From assembly GCA_037176885.1 (NCBI GenBank), contig JAWWNJ010000074.1:1054001-1118000 (forward strand): DNA of 64,000 nucleotides, in the 5' to 3' direction. This DNA is from Favolaschia claudopus. Its lineage: Eukaryota > Basidiomycota > Agaricomycetes > Agaricales > Mycenaceae. A model generated the notes under the pieces. It worked only from the letters and a program-made list of their open reading frames with translations, did no database searches and had not been told where the DNA came from. Position 1 is the stretch's first letter. The number at the start of each line of letters is the position of its first letter. Position numbers and translations under genes: made by a program. Below are positions 1-9,965 of the stretch, piece after piece.

Positions 1-234
1 AGCGCCGAAACCGACACCCTCCGGCGCAGCCGTATTTCGCCCGATCTGATGGAGGCCCTTCAGATGCTCAAGTTTTCGTTCAAAAAAGGTCGCGGACTTA
101 ATTTCACGGCCGGAACTTCAAGGGATGAAGAGTTGGCTTTGATGGAGGCTGAGGTGGAGGTGGTACCAGAGGATTCTACGGGTTTCAGTTCCTTTATTCA
201 GTCTTTACTTGACGCCGATTACGATTCAGAATAA
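1..234 (+). CDS. hAT-family transposase, C-terminal end (partial)
   Basis: The frame is open from the first base of the window to a stop at 232-234, giving 77 residues whose N-terminal part lies outside. The segment RRSRISPDLMEALQMLKF resembles the C-terminal dimerisation region of Ac/hAT transposases, where a conserved block of this kind closes the RNase-H-like catalytic fold. After it comes a short acidic tail (EELALMEAEVEVVPEDS) of the sort hAT proteins often end with. No catalytic residue is visible because only the tail is present, so it cannot be said whether the copy is active. The assignment rests on motif memory. A captured or degenerate copy is equally possible. Confidence 0.6.
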   Translation, partial: SAETDTLRRSRISPDLMEALQMLKFSFKKGRGLNFTAGTSRDEELALMEAEVEVVPEDSTGFSSFIQSLLDADYDSE

Positions 235-737
235 TTATGTTCATTTTGAATGGTTACTTTACACTGAATACATAAGATACATGTAGATGAATTTGGCGTT
301 ACGCAGTCCGGTGGGAATGGATCCAATCTACCCCAACAACCGTTCAGAGTGAGAGGGAGAAGATCAATATAACCGGGTCGCAGATCCAGTCACAAAGTCA
401 GGCGGTGATCGATGGGGAGAGGGATGGAGCGCAGAGACCTCTGGCAATGCTACGAGATGCTGAGAGGGTATGCAGAGGTGATAACAAGATTTTGTGAGTA
501 GAGGTGAGGGGAACTAGAGGAATTGCGACGCACCACATCCTAACGAATCAATTCCAACCAAGATAATCTGAATCCGTGCAGACAGAACACGAGGCCGATA
601 TGTAAAGAAGACACCATAAAAATTTTTGGAGCGAGGCGTTGACTCGTTGAGGCAGCTGTAAGTGCTCGAGTCTCTTCCTCGAGCGGCGTAAAGAGCCAGG
701 TCGACATTGATGGTACGGGGACAGATTTAAGACAATA
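235..737. other. No gene seen
   Basis: About 500 bases follow the transposase tail. Frames are short and overlapping on both strands and I recognise no domain, repeat or RNA. If the hAT element is complete to the left, its right terminal inverted repeat should lie here, but its left partner is outside the window. Confidence 0.5.
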
Positions 738-1024
738 CCGTACAATTTCATTCAATTCGAAAGTCACGCGTCACGCACCCCGCTTTCGATTCGAATTCCG
801 GGGGCTTGTCACGCATCACCAAGGCCTCTGTCGAACCGCCAATCCGTAATGCCGGCCCCGAATGCCTCCAAAATGAGCAAAAACCAGCAATTTTTGGTAC
901 CGAAATTTTTTTTCTTTCGAAATCTCGCGGTATGTCACGCAAAATTTCCGCGTTGTCGAGGTGTCGAATTGGTTCCAGCGTGTCACGCGTCACCCCCCAT
1001 GTCGATTTGAACGAAATTGTACGG
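738..1024. mobile_element. MITE, 287 bp, TA-flanked (family with CCGTACAATTTC ends)
   Basis: The ends are inverted repeats: CCGTACAATTTCATTCAA on the left, and the reverse complement of CCGTACAATTTCGTTCAAAT on the right, with one mismatch over the first 18 positions. TA stands at 736-737 and 1025-1026, the target duplication expected of Tc1/mariner-type elements. Just inside both ends is the palindromic motif TCACGCGTCAC. No coding capacity. A shorter relative lies at 18458-18602. Confidence 0.8.
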
Positions 1025-1356
1025 TATACTGAAAAAGAAGAGAGCAGAGTCAGAATTAATGCGCTTAGTATCCTGCAGGAAAGCGAAAACGCACCTTTGA
1101 GTATCTTCCGTAGAAAGTGGAAACGGAATCAAGGCCGAATCTGGTCGAGATTGGACGGTGAGGCGCCTACACGGCGCTGGGATGCCCGTCCACGCTGGAT
1201 TCAGCATCGTCGTGGTCTTCAAAGGTGATGAAGTATGCTGGGACGTCGTAGCAGCCGTCTAGAACAAAGTTGGATGCATCGAAGCACCGAGAGCAGCGCG
1301 AGCCGTTTCGGAGCCACAGCGAAGCCGTGAGCCACGTAAGCCAGCCGTTTAAAAAT

Positions 1357-1413
1357 GGCTCGGCTCGGCTTCTGCAGTGATGGCTCCAGGAGCCATCAAA
1401 AGCCGAGCCGAGC
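1357..1413. repeat. Composite hairpin
   Basis: Outer arms GCTCGGCTCGGCTT (1358-1371) and AAGCCGAGCCGAGC (1400-1413) are perfectly complementary. Inside them GATGGCTCC (1379-1387) and GGAGCCATC (1389-1397) form a second perfect stem with a one-base loop. It lies immediately 5' of the Helitron helicase remains. GC-rich hairpins are typical of Helitron 3' ends, but no CTRR terminus was found beside this one. Confidence 0.6.
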
Positions 1414-1429
1414 TAGCCGTAGCCGAGCC

Positions 1430-2892
1430 GCGGCAACACTATGTTGTGCGAGGTCCTACCTCTTTTGAAAACCTCCGCACTTTTGATAATATATCTCATG
1501 CGACATTCCGAGAAGCATGCTTAGCCCGTGGCTTGCTTGATGATGACAAGAAATGGGAGCAATGCCTTCAAGAAGCTGCATTCATGAAAACAGGCTATCA
1601 GCTCCGACAACTCTTTGCAGCCATCATCAAAGAGAACTGGCCCTTACAAAATCCAGTTGCTCTCTGGGATAGATTTAAAGAAAACATACTGTAGTATTTC
1701 GGTCAATTCTCCTGGGTTGTGACGCGTGACACATGGAAACGAAAAACGGGATTCTTAAATCGTCCAGACCGACCGTGACACGAAAAAAATATTCGTAAAT
1801 CCCGAAAGGCCAGCAGGCAACTTCCTGAGAAATAAGTTCTGAGACCAAATTCTTTGAAACTGAACAAAATCTCATTATTTGGGATGGTTTTCCCTGCAGA
1901 AACGAGCTAATGGAAGTGTAGAGAAGGTGAAAGAGAACTCAGCGAGGCTTCAAGCACCAGATAAGGAGCAGGAACGCTGTCCGGGGAGAGAGAAACGGTA
2001 TGTGGACGAAAAATCGGTTTTTTGACAGTTTTTCGTCAAATTTGTGACATTTTGGACCGGTTCGTAAAAGCCCTCGGTGACCTGTGACTGGACAAAAATT
2101 TTCGTAAAAAATCGAGTCTGTGACGCGTGACATATGAATTGACCGAAATACTACAGTATGTGATGCGGTCAAGATGCGGTAGTGCATTCGGGCGGTTTCG
2201 GGCATCGGACCGTAGCTTAGTCATCTGTTTGTGCGTGCTTTATACAGATCCAGCTCTTGCTTCATCCCAGCATCGCGATTCTGCGGGATTCCCTGTCGAC
2301 GAGCGCCAGAGGATTCGGGGCCTACTCCAGTGATGATGTGGGAAACAAGCTAAGGCAAAAAGGAATTCAAAATCCATCAGATCACCAAATATATGATTAT
2401 GGCTTATATCTACTTGAATCTATATTGAACGGCTCCGGAAAATGTCTCGCAGACTTTGACCCCATGCCTCGACCTGTTGAAAACTGGGCCCAGTTTGAAG
2501 AAAATCGCCTTATTGCACAACAGCTTGCATATGATCGGGATGAGCAGCGCAGGCTTGCAGAACCTCGAATCCAGGGGCTAAATCATGGTCAACGAGAAGC
2601 ATTCAATGCAGTGATGAAGGCCGTACAAGATCAAGACCCTAAATTATTCTTCCTTAATGGTCCGGGCGGAACAGGGAAAACTCATGTTTACAATACATTA
2701 TGTTATGCGCTGCGTGCCGAGGGAAAAATTGTCCTCTGTATTGCATCATCTGGCATTGCAGCACTCCTTTTGATGGGCGGGAGAACTTCCCACTCAACAT
2801 TCAAGATTCCACTTACACTCTTTCACGGTGAGTTCATATCTGATATCCAACATTCCAAGTCCACTGACAAATTGAGAAGGTGCTGTATGTAG
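1430..2892 (+). pseudogene. Helitron helicase (Pif1-like) relic, split by a MITE
   Basis: Two blocks belong to the helicase part of a Helitron Rep-helicase. The first (about 1440-1688) carries RGPTSFENLRTF and LLDDDKKWEQCLQEAA, the region upstream of the helicase core. The second (2257-2890) carries YDYGLYLLESIL, then LNHGQREAFNAV and a Walker A site FFLNGPGGTGKTHVYN, followed by the ASSGIAALLL and GRTSHSTFKIP motifs of Pif1-type helicases. The protein stops at 2890-2892, well before the remaining helicase motifs, and no RepHel nuclease motif is seen. A MITE (1689-2156) splits the frame; on either side of it the codons for KENI and CDAV join in frame when one TA is kept. About 30 bases later there is a stop, so the copy was probably already degenerate or has an intron ending near 2246. 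The downstream part is replaced by other repeats. Confidence 0.8.
1689..2156. mobile_element. MITE, 468 bp, inserted in the Helitron helicase frame
   Basis: Terminal inverted repeats of about 20 bp: CTGTAGTATTTCGGTCAATT at the left and its exact reverse complement at the right. TA is present on both sides (1687-1688 and 2157-2158). Subterminal TGACGCGTGAC occurs near each end. No coding frame of note. Confidence 0.85.
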
Positions 2893-3304
2893 TATTAAAA
2901 AAGGCACATACCTACCTTGCTGAACTGCTGAAACGTGCACTGTGAACCTCAGAACCCATGAATTTCACTGCCTATTTTCACCTTGTTTGAACCCAACTTT
3001 CACCGCAAAACAGCCAGAAATTCGGGGAGAAAGGGGAAATTCACCCATAAAACCTGCGAGCACCGTTCACGGGTTATATGACCGTTTTCACCCATTTTCG
3101 CTATGTGTTTTTGGGTGAATTTCAGGGGCAAAGAAGTGAATTTCACCCAAAATGTGACCTGGCTGGAACCGACAATCTCTCAATAGCTGTTATTATTACT
3201 ATTGCTTACTAGTATACATTGAACACTTACTGCCACTACGATTGCGGACTTCAATAATTATCTTATTACAGGCTATTGAACTACAATGAGAATCTTAAGT
3301 AGCT
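2893..3304. other. No gene seen; AT-rich, repeated GTGAATTTCACCC-like words
   Basis: The stretch contains several variants of TTTCACC/GGTGAA in both orientations (for example 2965-3000 and 3110-3160), with further copies at 3840-3945, so the 3305-3768 element may sit inside an older inverted-repeat element. I could not fix its ends. Confidence 0.3.
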
Positions 3305-3768
3305 TGTCGCAAAAATCGAAGCTCGGTTATAGCCGGTTATAACGGGTTATAACTCAATAACCCTGGGGGCGGGGTTATAAAAGTGGGATAGACTACAGTC
3401 GTCACTGTCATAACCCATACCTGTACTTCCCCATAACCCATAATCTCGGGAGCCAAATTTCCTGGGTTTACAGTGTAAAAGCTCCCAAATTACGTCACAT
3501 TTACCTGCGATAACCCATAAAACCGCTATAACCCATACTTTTCTGGCCCCACCGAAGGCTATGTGTTAAGACAGTGACGACTGTAATGACCACTTACAGT
3601 TGCGGCGAAATTAAATGCACAAGACAAGCCGAGGGCCGCTGGGTCATGAGAGATTACAAGGATAGAGGTCACTAGTCACTCATAATGGGTTATAACCCGG
3701 CGATAATCGGCTTATATCGGCTGCAAGTGGTTATCATTGCTTATCTCAGACTTTGGATTTTTGCGACA
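3305..3768. mobile_element. Inverted-repeat element with TGTCGCAAAAATC ends
   Basis: TGTCGCAAAAATC at 3305-3317 is matched by its reverse complement ending at 3768. The interior is rich in GGTTATAAC words in both orientations. No clear target duplication. It is itself interrupted by the TA-flanked element at 3396-3583. Confidence 0.6.
3396..3583. mobile_element. MITE, 188 bp, nested and TA-flanked
   Basis: CAGTCGTCACTGTC at 3396-3409 and its reverse complement GACAGTGACGACTG at 3570-3583 are perfect 14-bp terminal repeats, with TA at 3394-3395 and 3584-3585. It lies inside the 3305-3768 element, so it is the younger of the two. Confidence 0.75.
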
Positions 3769-4223
3769 CTATATATGGAAACCATACTGGTGACCAGAAC
3801 CATGTACCTTGCTCAGAGCACCTTTTTGAGTACGCGAAACTGATATTTCACTATGAATTCACCTGAACCTACTTCCGAGCATCTGATCACAGTTTCACGG
3901 GAAAATTTTACCCAATTTTCATGTATAGGTGAAAGCTGCACCTGTTAGCTTTCAATCCAAGCTTCTAGCATTGGAGCCTTGCGCGCGTTACTCGTCCTTC
4001 ACAATCACCAATTATTTCAGTACGCGTAGAGCTTGAAAGTATATATAAGGGAAACTCACAATCGTTGCTCGTAGTCAGCGCGAGAATCGCCAGCATCGCG
4101 TCGAAGTGCAAAGCCGCCTAGAGGTCAGAGTTGGCCTTTCTTGACTTGGTACGTGTTCGTTGAGCAGATGGAGGGCGGGACTGAGCAAGGCGAGCGCAAA
4201 GGATAATGTGTACTAAAGCACTG
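3769..4223. other. No gene seen
   Basis: About 450 bases, AT-rich, with further TTTCACC/GGTGAA words to 3945 and nothing recognisable after that. Confidence 0.4.
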
Positions 4224-4245
4224 CATCAGGAAAAACTGAATTTGC

Positions 4246-4446
4246 GCCAGAGTCCCCCATAGACACCCAGAGTGCCCCAGAGAGGCCAAAGTCGTCAAAG
4301 TGGAAGGTCTACTTTGAAAGAAACGTACAGGGGTGGTAGAAAATCCATAGTACCCCAGAGTCGGTCAAAGTAGACCAAAGTAGACTATAGCCGTCGAAGT
4401 CATAGCAGGCAAAGCACTCAAAGTAACTCAAAGTCGCTGAAAGCAC
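4246..4446 (+). repeat. Left subterminal array, CANAGT motif every 9-10 bp
   Basis: The core (AGAGT, ATAGA, AAAGT) starts at 4249, 4259, 4269, 4279, 4288 and 4297. After a gap it resumes at 4347, 4357, 4367, 4377, 4387 and, less regularly, 4396, 4402, 4411, 4420, 4430 and 4440. Each core is usually preceded by CC or TC. The first six spacings (10, 10, 10, 9, 9) are repeated exactly in the array at 27193. Confidence 0.8.
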
Positions 4447-4893
4447 ACTGCGAAGCAGGTATATTGCGCCGATTAAATAACAATTCGTACAATACATGAA
4501 ACGTCGAACAATCTGCCGTTGCGGTGAGTGATCACGACCGCCTGTGAAATGGGAGAGCTTCAGAACGTCGAGCCGTGGAAGTCGATGCCGTCGCCGGAGG
4601 GGAATGGACATGAGCCAGCTTATTTAGTCGGGGGGCGAGAACCTTGACCACCGCGTTGCCGTAGCGCACCAGAGAAGAGGTCCAGACATTCGAGGGCTTG
4701 ACATCTTGACAACTGCCAATGGTGAACGTTGAACGCGAAGTCGGCACGATGGAATTGATTTCCTTGACGCTCCTGAACTCGGACTACGTAGTTTAGTGCT
4801 TGAGGTGAGGCGACTAGTTTCTTGCTGTACTGCGGTTTGGACAGCCTTGATGTGAGAAAGCCACAACTTGCGAGAACGTAGACAAGTTCGAGT

Positions 4894-5511
4894 TTAAGCA
4901 ATGGATTGAAAGGTTGTAGAAATGTTACGGAACGGGACGATGACTTGAAGATTATTTTGACAATTGACTGGTAAACTTCGGTTACGATTTGAAGATGAAC
5001 GAACAGTGATATCGGGATTGGAATGAGGCGTTGAAATATTCCGGGCATTGATGTTAAGATATCGCAGAGGAGATGTGTTGTGTATGCCGTTAGCGCGCGC
5101 GCCAATAGTGACGAAGTTTAGCGATTCGCTTCCTAGCGAGCGAAGAACGGAACATTGCAGAGGGTTCGGTGAGAATCGTCGGGGGATGAGAGGGGTGAAA
5201 GCGCGAGTTATCGATGACCAGTTTGTCGGGAGTAATGAACAGTCACGAGATACTTGAAGGTGTGCAGGCGGCAGGGGAGAGCCACATGCGAAGAGGATTG
5301 GTAGGACGAGAAGTGCAAGGATGCTATAAAGCAAACGACAGTCAGCGCGTGGAACCCAGCAGAAGCACCAACACCACAGACCTGAGAGCATTGTGAATCC
5401 GACGTGAATGCCCGAGCTTTGAGTGGCGGTCGTTGAGAGCGACGTGACTTGAGCCTCTGAGAGTTGCGACTCCGCACCGACTGGGACGAATGGCGGGACG
5501 TGGAAATCCAT
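4894..5511 (-). CDS. Possible small membrane protein inside the CATCAGG element
   Basis: An open frame of 205 codons on the minus strand starts MDFHVPPFVPVGAESQLSE and has one strongly hydrophobic stretch (about residues 39-77, with the run LLYSILALLVLPILFACG) that could span a membrane. The remainder is serine- and arginine-rich with no domain I know. It is the longest minus frame in the element but overlaps other open frames of 144, 161 and 172 codons, so chance is a real alternative. No intron or promoter signal decides the start. Confidence 0.2.
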   Translation of the reverse strand: MDFHVPPFVPVGAESQLSEAQVTSLSTTATQSSGIHVGFTMLSGLWCWCFCWVPRADCRLLYSILALLVLPILFACGSPLPPAHLQVSRDCSLLPTNWSSITRAFTPLIPRRFSPNPLQCSVLRSLGSESLNFVTIGARANGIHNTSPLRYLNINARNISTPHSNPDITVRSSSNRNRSLPVNCQNNLQVIVPFRNISTTFQSIA

Positions 5512-5693
5512 CTGAGATTGTACACAGGCGGAGGCAGACCGTTGAGGCAGAGGCCGCTGAGAGCGCAGAGGCAGAACGTGGTGGAAGGGAAGGAAGAAAT
5601 CGTACGATGTTTGCTGTCAAAAACGAACCAAATCCCACGCACACGTGAGCATTCGGACTTAGTCTTTCACACTCATTCTGGAGAGTTCTCGAG

Positions 5694-6196
5694 TGACCAA
5701 GCCATCGACCACTTATGTTCAGTTCTGCTCTCTGCTTTGCGTTATCTGGGAGGGGTCTCTCGCCTTGTTGGCCGCGTTTCAGAAACCCACTGTGCCTCGT
5801 GCGCAAGGACCCGCGCTTCAATCGGCATTCGGCGACATCATTGCCGACGACATCATACATGGAGCTCGTTTCGCCAAACCTTGACGCTTTGGAGTCTGAA
5901 TCGGCCGTTCAACATCCCGGAATGATACTGCTATGAAGGTCTTTGGGCTGGTGATTTTGTCAGAGCTCTCAAATCCAAATTGGCACCCGAAAGGTGTACG
6001 AAACCTGGACGAAATCAAAGGCCCGACTCAGTACTACAGCATGACGGCAATTATGGCGCAGACCCTTGAAGTTGAAGAGGAAGACTACTTTCGTCTGAAA
6101 GCCGCCGATCACACAGTTAATACTGTCAGAACAACGAGTAGCTCCAATATGTCAATACCAGGTCTTCTTCAAAACATTTTTAACCACCTATGTTGA
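5694..6196 (+). CDS. Possible gene fragment of unknown function
   Basis: Two adjacent plus-strand frames, one reading WEGSLALLAAFQKPTVPRAQ to 5884 and one reading EVEEEDYFRLKAADHTVNT to 6196, look more like protein than the overlapping alternatives. A frame change or an intron lies between them (about 5885-5932). I recognise no family. It lies inside the CATCAGG element and could be captured host sequence. Confidence 0.2.
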
Positions 6197-6490
6197 ATCA
6201 GTTGCCCGTCTCCTTTTTACCACTAGTACTGGCGGTAACTCCAGTGTATTTCCCTCTCCGTGTCCTTCACGGCAGGCGGCACAACTTCCCGATGTCTCAG
6301 TCAACGGAGCCGTATATGTATATCATATTGTATAATATTTTTTTACTCAAACATCGATGAACGACCGTAAATATCCATTTGCCCTCAATCTCATGTTGCC
6401 AATTGCATCCTATATAATCTATATAACTGTTCAATGCCCGTCTGAATTTCAAGAACCATGAAGCTCGCCATAGTAGTTGCACTGAACTTC

Positions 6491-6590
6491 ATAGCACATC
6501 ATAGTGCTTCAAAGACATTCATAGCAGCGGCCCAAAATTCAGAGTGCATCATAGTGCGCCAGAGTGACTCATAGTGCCTCATAGTCGGCC
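6491..6590 (+). repeat. Right subterminal array, ten units of exactly 10 bp
   Basis: Ten consecutive decamers beginning at 6491, 6501, 6511 and so on to 6581 follow the pattern ATAGTGCNTC (variants AAAGACATTC, AGAGTGCATC, AGAGTGACTC). The sixth block only (6531) departs from it. The phase does not slip by a single base across 100 bp. The array lies 30 bp inside the right inverted repeat. Confidence 0.85.
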
Positions 6591-6634
6591 GTTTTCTATG
6601 AGGGACTATGGCTCAAAACCAGTTTTTCCTGATG

Positions 6635-7346
6635 TGGGTACAGACCCATGCAGCCAGCGGGGTGGCGTATGACTAGCCTATGGCCCTGTTCTTTGCTAGC
6701 CACGGGAGTCCAAGAATCATCGAAGAACATAATAAGTCGGGTGCGACAAAGGCGTGTACAGTAGAGTACTGGACTGCCAAGATTGGTCATGGGATAAGAG
6801 ACGTATTTTAACACATGGGTGGACTTGGGAGAATCTTCGTATTCTCCCCCCCACGCGGACACCCGAATAACCGCGTCACGTTCAAAAGCTGTGAAGCTCC
6901 CCTTCGGCAAAGAGGCTCAGCCCGACCTATTTTTGATTTCAGTGCCTCACAAAATGCGGGAAGTATCAAGTTGGACGATAAAAAACCCATGTTGTTACGA
7001 GATGGGCTCTAGTAGTGTAGTTTAAAACGAGAAAGTTCAGTTGTCCGAGGGCATAAAAAAAAGTATATGCATGCTCTGTTTAGCAAGAGATCCTTCGGTC
7101 CGAAATCGGCGAGCTGAAGCCAGGATATACTCGCAATAGATAGGCAATCACATTCAACCTAATGCCCCCCGAACGACGCTCGAATCGACAACGGTGGGCA
7201 GGGGTAAACCTCACTCATAATCCCAATACTAAGACCTGCGCTGGTTATTCCTTGGCCACCATTCACGCTAATGCTGCGACGATACCCGAATGCGTTCCCG
7301 GCGCAGGTGCGGGGGACTCCCGTGACTCCATGGATCATGGTATCCC
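6635..7346. other. No gene seen
   Basis: Only short overlapping frames. A stretch near 6815-7025 is open in two plus frames but shows no recognisable motif. Confidence 0.4.
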
Positions 7347-7700
7347 TTGGATCCTATATACTACTATGCGGAACAAAGCGAGTTCTCTCGAAATCAGACA
7401 ATTGAATTCCCAGGGGCTTTCCGCAAGCACGGGAAGCAGTTCGACCTAATATCTGCCGCTGTATCTGGAAAGAACTCAAGGCAGTGCGTTGAGCAATATT
7501 ATCGGCTCAAGCGAAATGGGTACGATTTCAAACACCGCGTGCGCGTGCTGCTATACAGCTTCTTTGCTGGGTCTGACCATTTGCAGTCAAGGATTCTCTG
7601 CCCACCGCTGGATACGGTCCAAGTGATTCCCGGCAGTATCAATGACTGGACACGCGAAGAATGCGGTATGAGTGGTTGGAACCTAATGCTCAAGATATAA
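7347..7700 (+). CDS. SANT/Myb-like domain protein fragment
   Basis: The frame gives 117 residues. Residues about 5-58 have the pattern of a SANT domain: aromatic and acidic residues, EFPGAFRKHGKQFDLISAAV, then GKNSRQCVEQYYRLKRNGYD, where QCVEQYYRLK matches the third helix of SANT domains in chromatin co-repressors (QCV-YY-K pattern). SANT domains bind histone tails or DNA in the nucleus. The C-terminal half is not recognised. The frame starts at an arbitrary ATG and the protein is short, so this is probably an exon or a captured fragment. The assignment is by motif only. Confidence 0.4.
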   Translation: MDPIYYYAEQSEFSRNQTIEFPGAFRKHGKQFDLISAAVSGKNSRQCVEQYYRLKRNGYDFKHRVRVLLYSFFAGSDHLQSRILCPPLDTVQVIPGSINDWTREECGMSGWNLMLKI

Positions 7701-8964
7701 TCTAAATCGTCGCAGCTGAATTTGTTGAGTTGCTGGTCCACCATGGGCCAGATTTTGCCAAGATCGAATTGGGCATGAGGGGGAAGGTCAGTTATCCGGA
7801 GTAGTCTGATACGAACTGTGCCCTGATATTGTCCCAGACATTGAGAGAGGTGGCTTATTACTACTGGAAAGTTTATCTGGGCTGGCCATAGCCGGTGAGA
7901 TAAGCCAGCCTTGATCGGAGAAGGCATCTCTTGCGATCCGACTGTATGTTTTGCTGAAGCTGACACTTCGGGGAATTACATTCTTATATTTACTTCCTTG
8001 TTTGGAAATCAGTGGTTCGAAGATCAATCAAGTGGAATCTGCGTGATACATAATGCACCCGGGACAGGTTCGCTATTGTGGGTGTCAATTGGCCGCCACC
8101 CGCATCTCATTTGCGCTACTGTCAAATCGGCCTACTGAGCCTTGGATGGTGTCCAATTCGAAGACGGCTCCTGAACGAATTTTGTTCCTAAGTCAGTGAG
8201 ACGGAGAGTGCTTGCAGATAACAGAGCTCCGGTACTACATTTCCCAAGCGCTCGATATTCCTGACGCTTATGCTTCTGCTTGCGCTCTACCTCGACCAAT
8301 TTGGCCTCCAGCTCCCCGACCATGTACCTACAAGCGCGGCAGGAAATGCCTTATCAGCCAGTATAAGGGATGTCAGCTCATAAGGGCCTATAGGGGATTG
8401 CTGGACCTTATAATACGGCCCTCGACCTGACAGCCTGATTCAAGCTGATAAGGCCTTATCTGGGCTGGTAAGGTAATGGATTTGTCCGACACATAGTCCC
8501 GTGTCTAGGACTCTATTGTCATTCGTAGTCCGGTAAAGTCTGGGCTGTCAGATACAGACTCGTGAGATAGTAGCCCTACTTTCAAGGTGCTCACTGTTCC
8601 AAAATGCTAAATACTGCCGAATTGATGGTTCTTTCAATTCAAGATCAATCTCCTCGACGTTTCGCAGTTAGAGTATCCCTTTTGAAGAACAGACAGCTTT
8701 GTGCCGGTCTTTGACTGGTCCTACGGTCATCCAGCCCGTTGAAAATTGAGATTGCCAGGAAGAGGAGCAGCCACCCCATCGTCGGCGGAACAAAGACACG
8801 TCGAAAAACTCGAATAATCCAGTGAAGCTAGCGACCAAGGTTGTATGTACCACTGTTGACGATTCTGTCATTTGCTCCACCTCAAGAGACCATGCCGTCA
8901 ACCCAAGTTTGGCCGAAAGACAGCGCAGCCAGCTCTATTGAGCGTCGAGCTGAGCCTCTGGTGT
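7701..8964. other. No gene seen; CTGATAAGG-rich repeat near 8300-8490
   Basis: The region around 8330-8470 repeats words such as CTGATAAGG, CCTTATCAG and GGCCTTAT in both orientations and ends in TTTGTCCGACACATAG (8481-8496). That resembles the right end of the element at 24922-26169, so it is probably one end of a related element whose other end I could not find. Confidence 0.35.
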
Positions 8965-8972
8965 GCCCAAGG

Positions 8973-9509
8973 ACAATGTTGTACTTAAGCCCTTAAGGGC
9001 TTAGTCTTAATAAGGCCTTAACTCTTATTAAGGTAAGGCCTTAATATTGGGACCAGCACATTGATAACCCTGAGGTTGAACTGATGGCCGATCATCCGCC
9101 ATCAATCAAGAGTCTTCCGCGGCTATTTGCCGGTTATCATCAGGCCAAAGCCAGCATCGTTTGGCCGATCTGTTGTGAGATCTGTTCCCCGTGTTTTCCG
9201 ACTGCTTTACCGCATTTCGGAGCGGAATACTATTGATGCAATCTTGGGTATCTATCGGCACCGTCCGGCGAGTCTATTTGGAATGTTCTTTGCACCTGAA
9301 CATTGCAATCTAGGTCCGGCTGGTGGTCAACCAAATACGGTCGCTATTAGGACTTGTTGTGCGATCTGTGCTGGTATGAGCTCTTCCTGAATTTTTTTTT
9401 GCGGGTCTGACCATTTTAGGAAATAAGGCTTAATTTGACCCTTAATATAGGCACCCTTAATAACCCTTAAAAAGACCCTAAGGCCTTTAAGACCCTTAAG
9501 TACAACACT
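8973..9509. mobile_element. hAT-like non-autonomous element, 537 bp, 8-bp duplication
   Basis: The same 8 bases GCCCAAGG flank both sides (8965-8972 and 9510-9517). The ends are inverted repeats sharing TGTTGTACTTAAG, followed by blocks rich in CCTTAA/TTAAGG on both sides (8981-9040 and 9425-9500). An 8-bp duplication with short inverted ends is the hallmark of hAT elements. The interior (9041-9420) has a 87-codon plus frame (9127-9390) that I do not recognise and think accidental. Confidence 0.75.
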
Positions 9510-9889
9510 GCCCAAGGTGCGCGAAGGTAGCTCGACGCTGCCGAGAACGACAGACGTCTCAGATGCGCTCAAAGAGCCCGAGCATTAGTTTGCTCGGCAG
9601 CGGATATCCCAACAGTCTCAGGCTGTTATCGGGGAAGTGCTATGTGACTTGTGGCGGTGCTCAGAAAAACGGATTTTTTTCACTCCGCGGAAATCGCCTC
9701 AAATGGCAAAACTGGGAAAAGGTTCTGGGCCGAAAATTCGGCCGCCGGGACTTTGTCGTAGGAAAAACTTCGGACCATGTTTTTTGAGCTCTTTGGGTAA
9801 TTCTGAGCTCAGGAAAATTAAAATTGAGGCCCAAATAATTCTGGATCAGCGGCAACGTAAGTTGTCGGCTTCGTGTGTCCACAACTGTA

Positions 9890-9965
9890 CCACAAAGATT
9901 AGGGTTAGAAAGGTTAGGGCCCCCAAATATATTTTTTAAAGAGGTTAGGAAGGTTAGGGGATGTA
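9890..9965 (+). repeat. Short telomere-like GGTTAGGG words
   Basis: TTAGGGTTAG, GGTTAGGGCCC, GAGGTTAGG and GGTTAGGGG occur within about 75 bp. They are imperfect and irregularly spaced, so this is at most a degenerate interstitial telomere-like tract. Confidence 0.35.

Larger units (their letters stand above)
4224..6634. mobile_element. Inverted-repeat element with 10-bp-phased CANAGT arrays (CATCAGG element)
   Basis: CATCAGGAAAAACTG at 4224-4238 is matched by its exact reverse complement at 6620-6634. Next to each end lies an array of a CANAGT-type motif repeated about every helical turn: 4249-4301 and 4347-4444 at the left, 6491-6590 at the right. The arrays point the same way on the plus strand at both ends. 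No clear target duplication was found. The 2.4 kb body holds only weak reading frames, so it may be non-autonomous. Single ends of related elements occur at 27168 and near 56306. I do not recognise the family; subterminal repeats are known in CACTA, Ac and Mutator-type elements, where they bind transposase. Confidence 0.65.
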
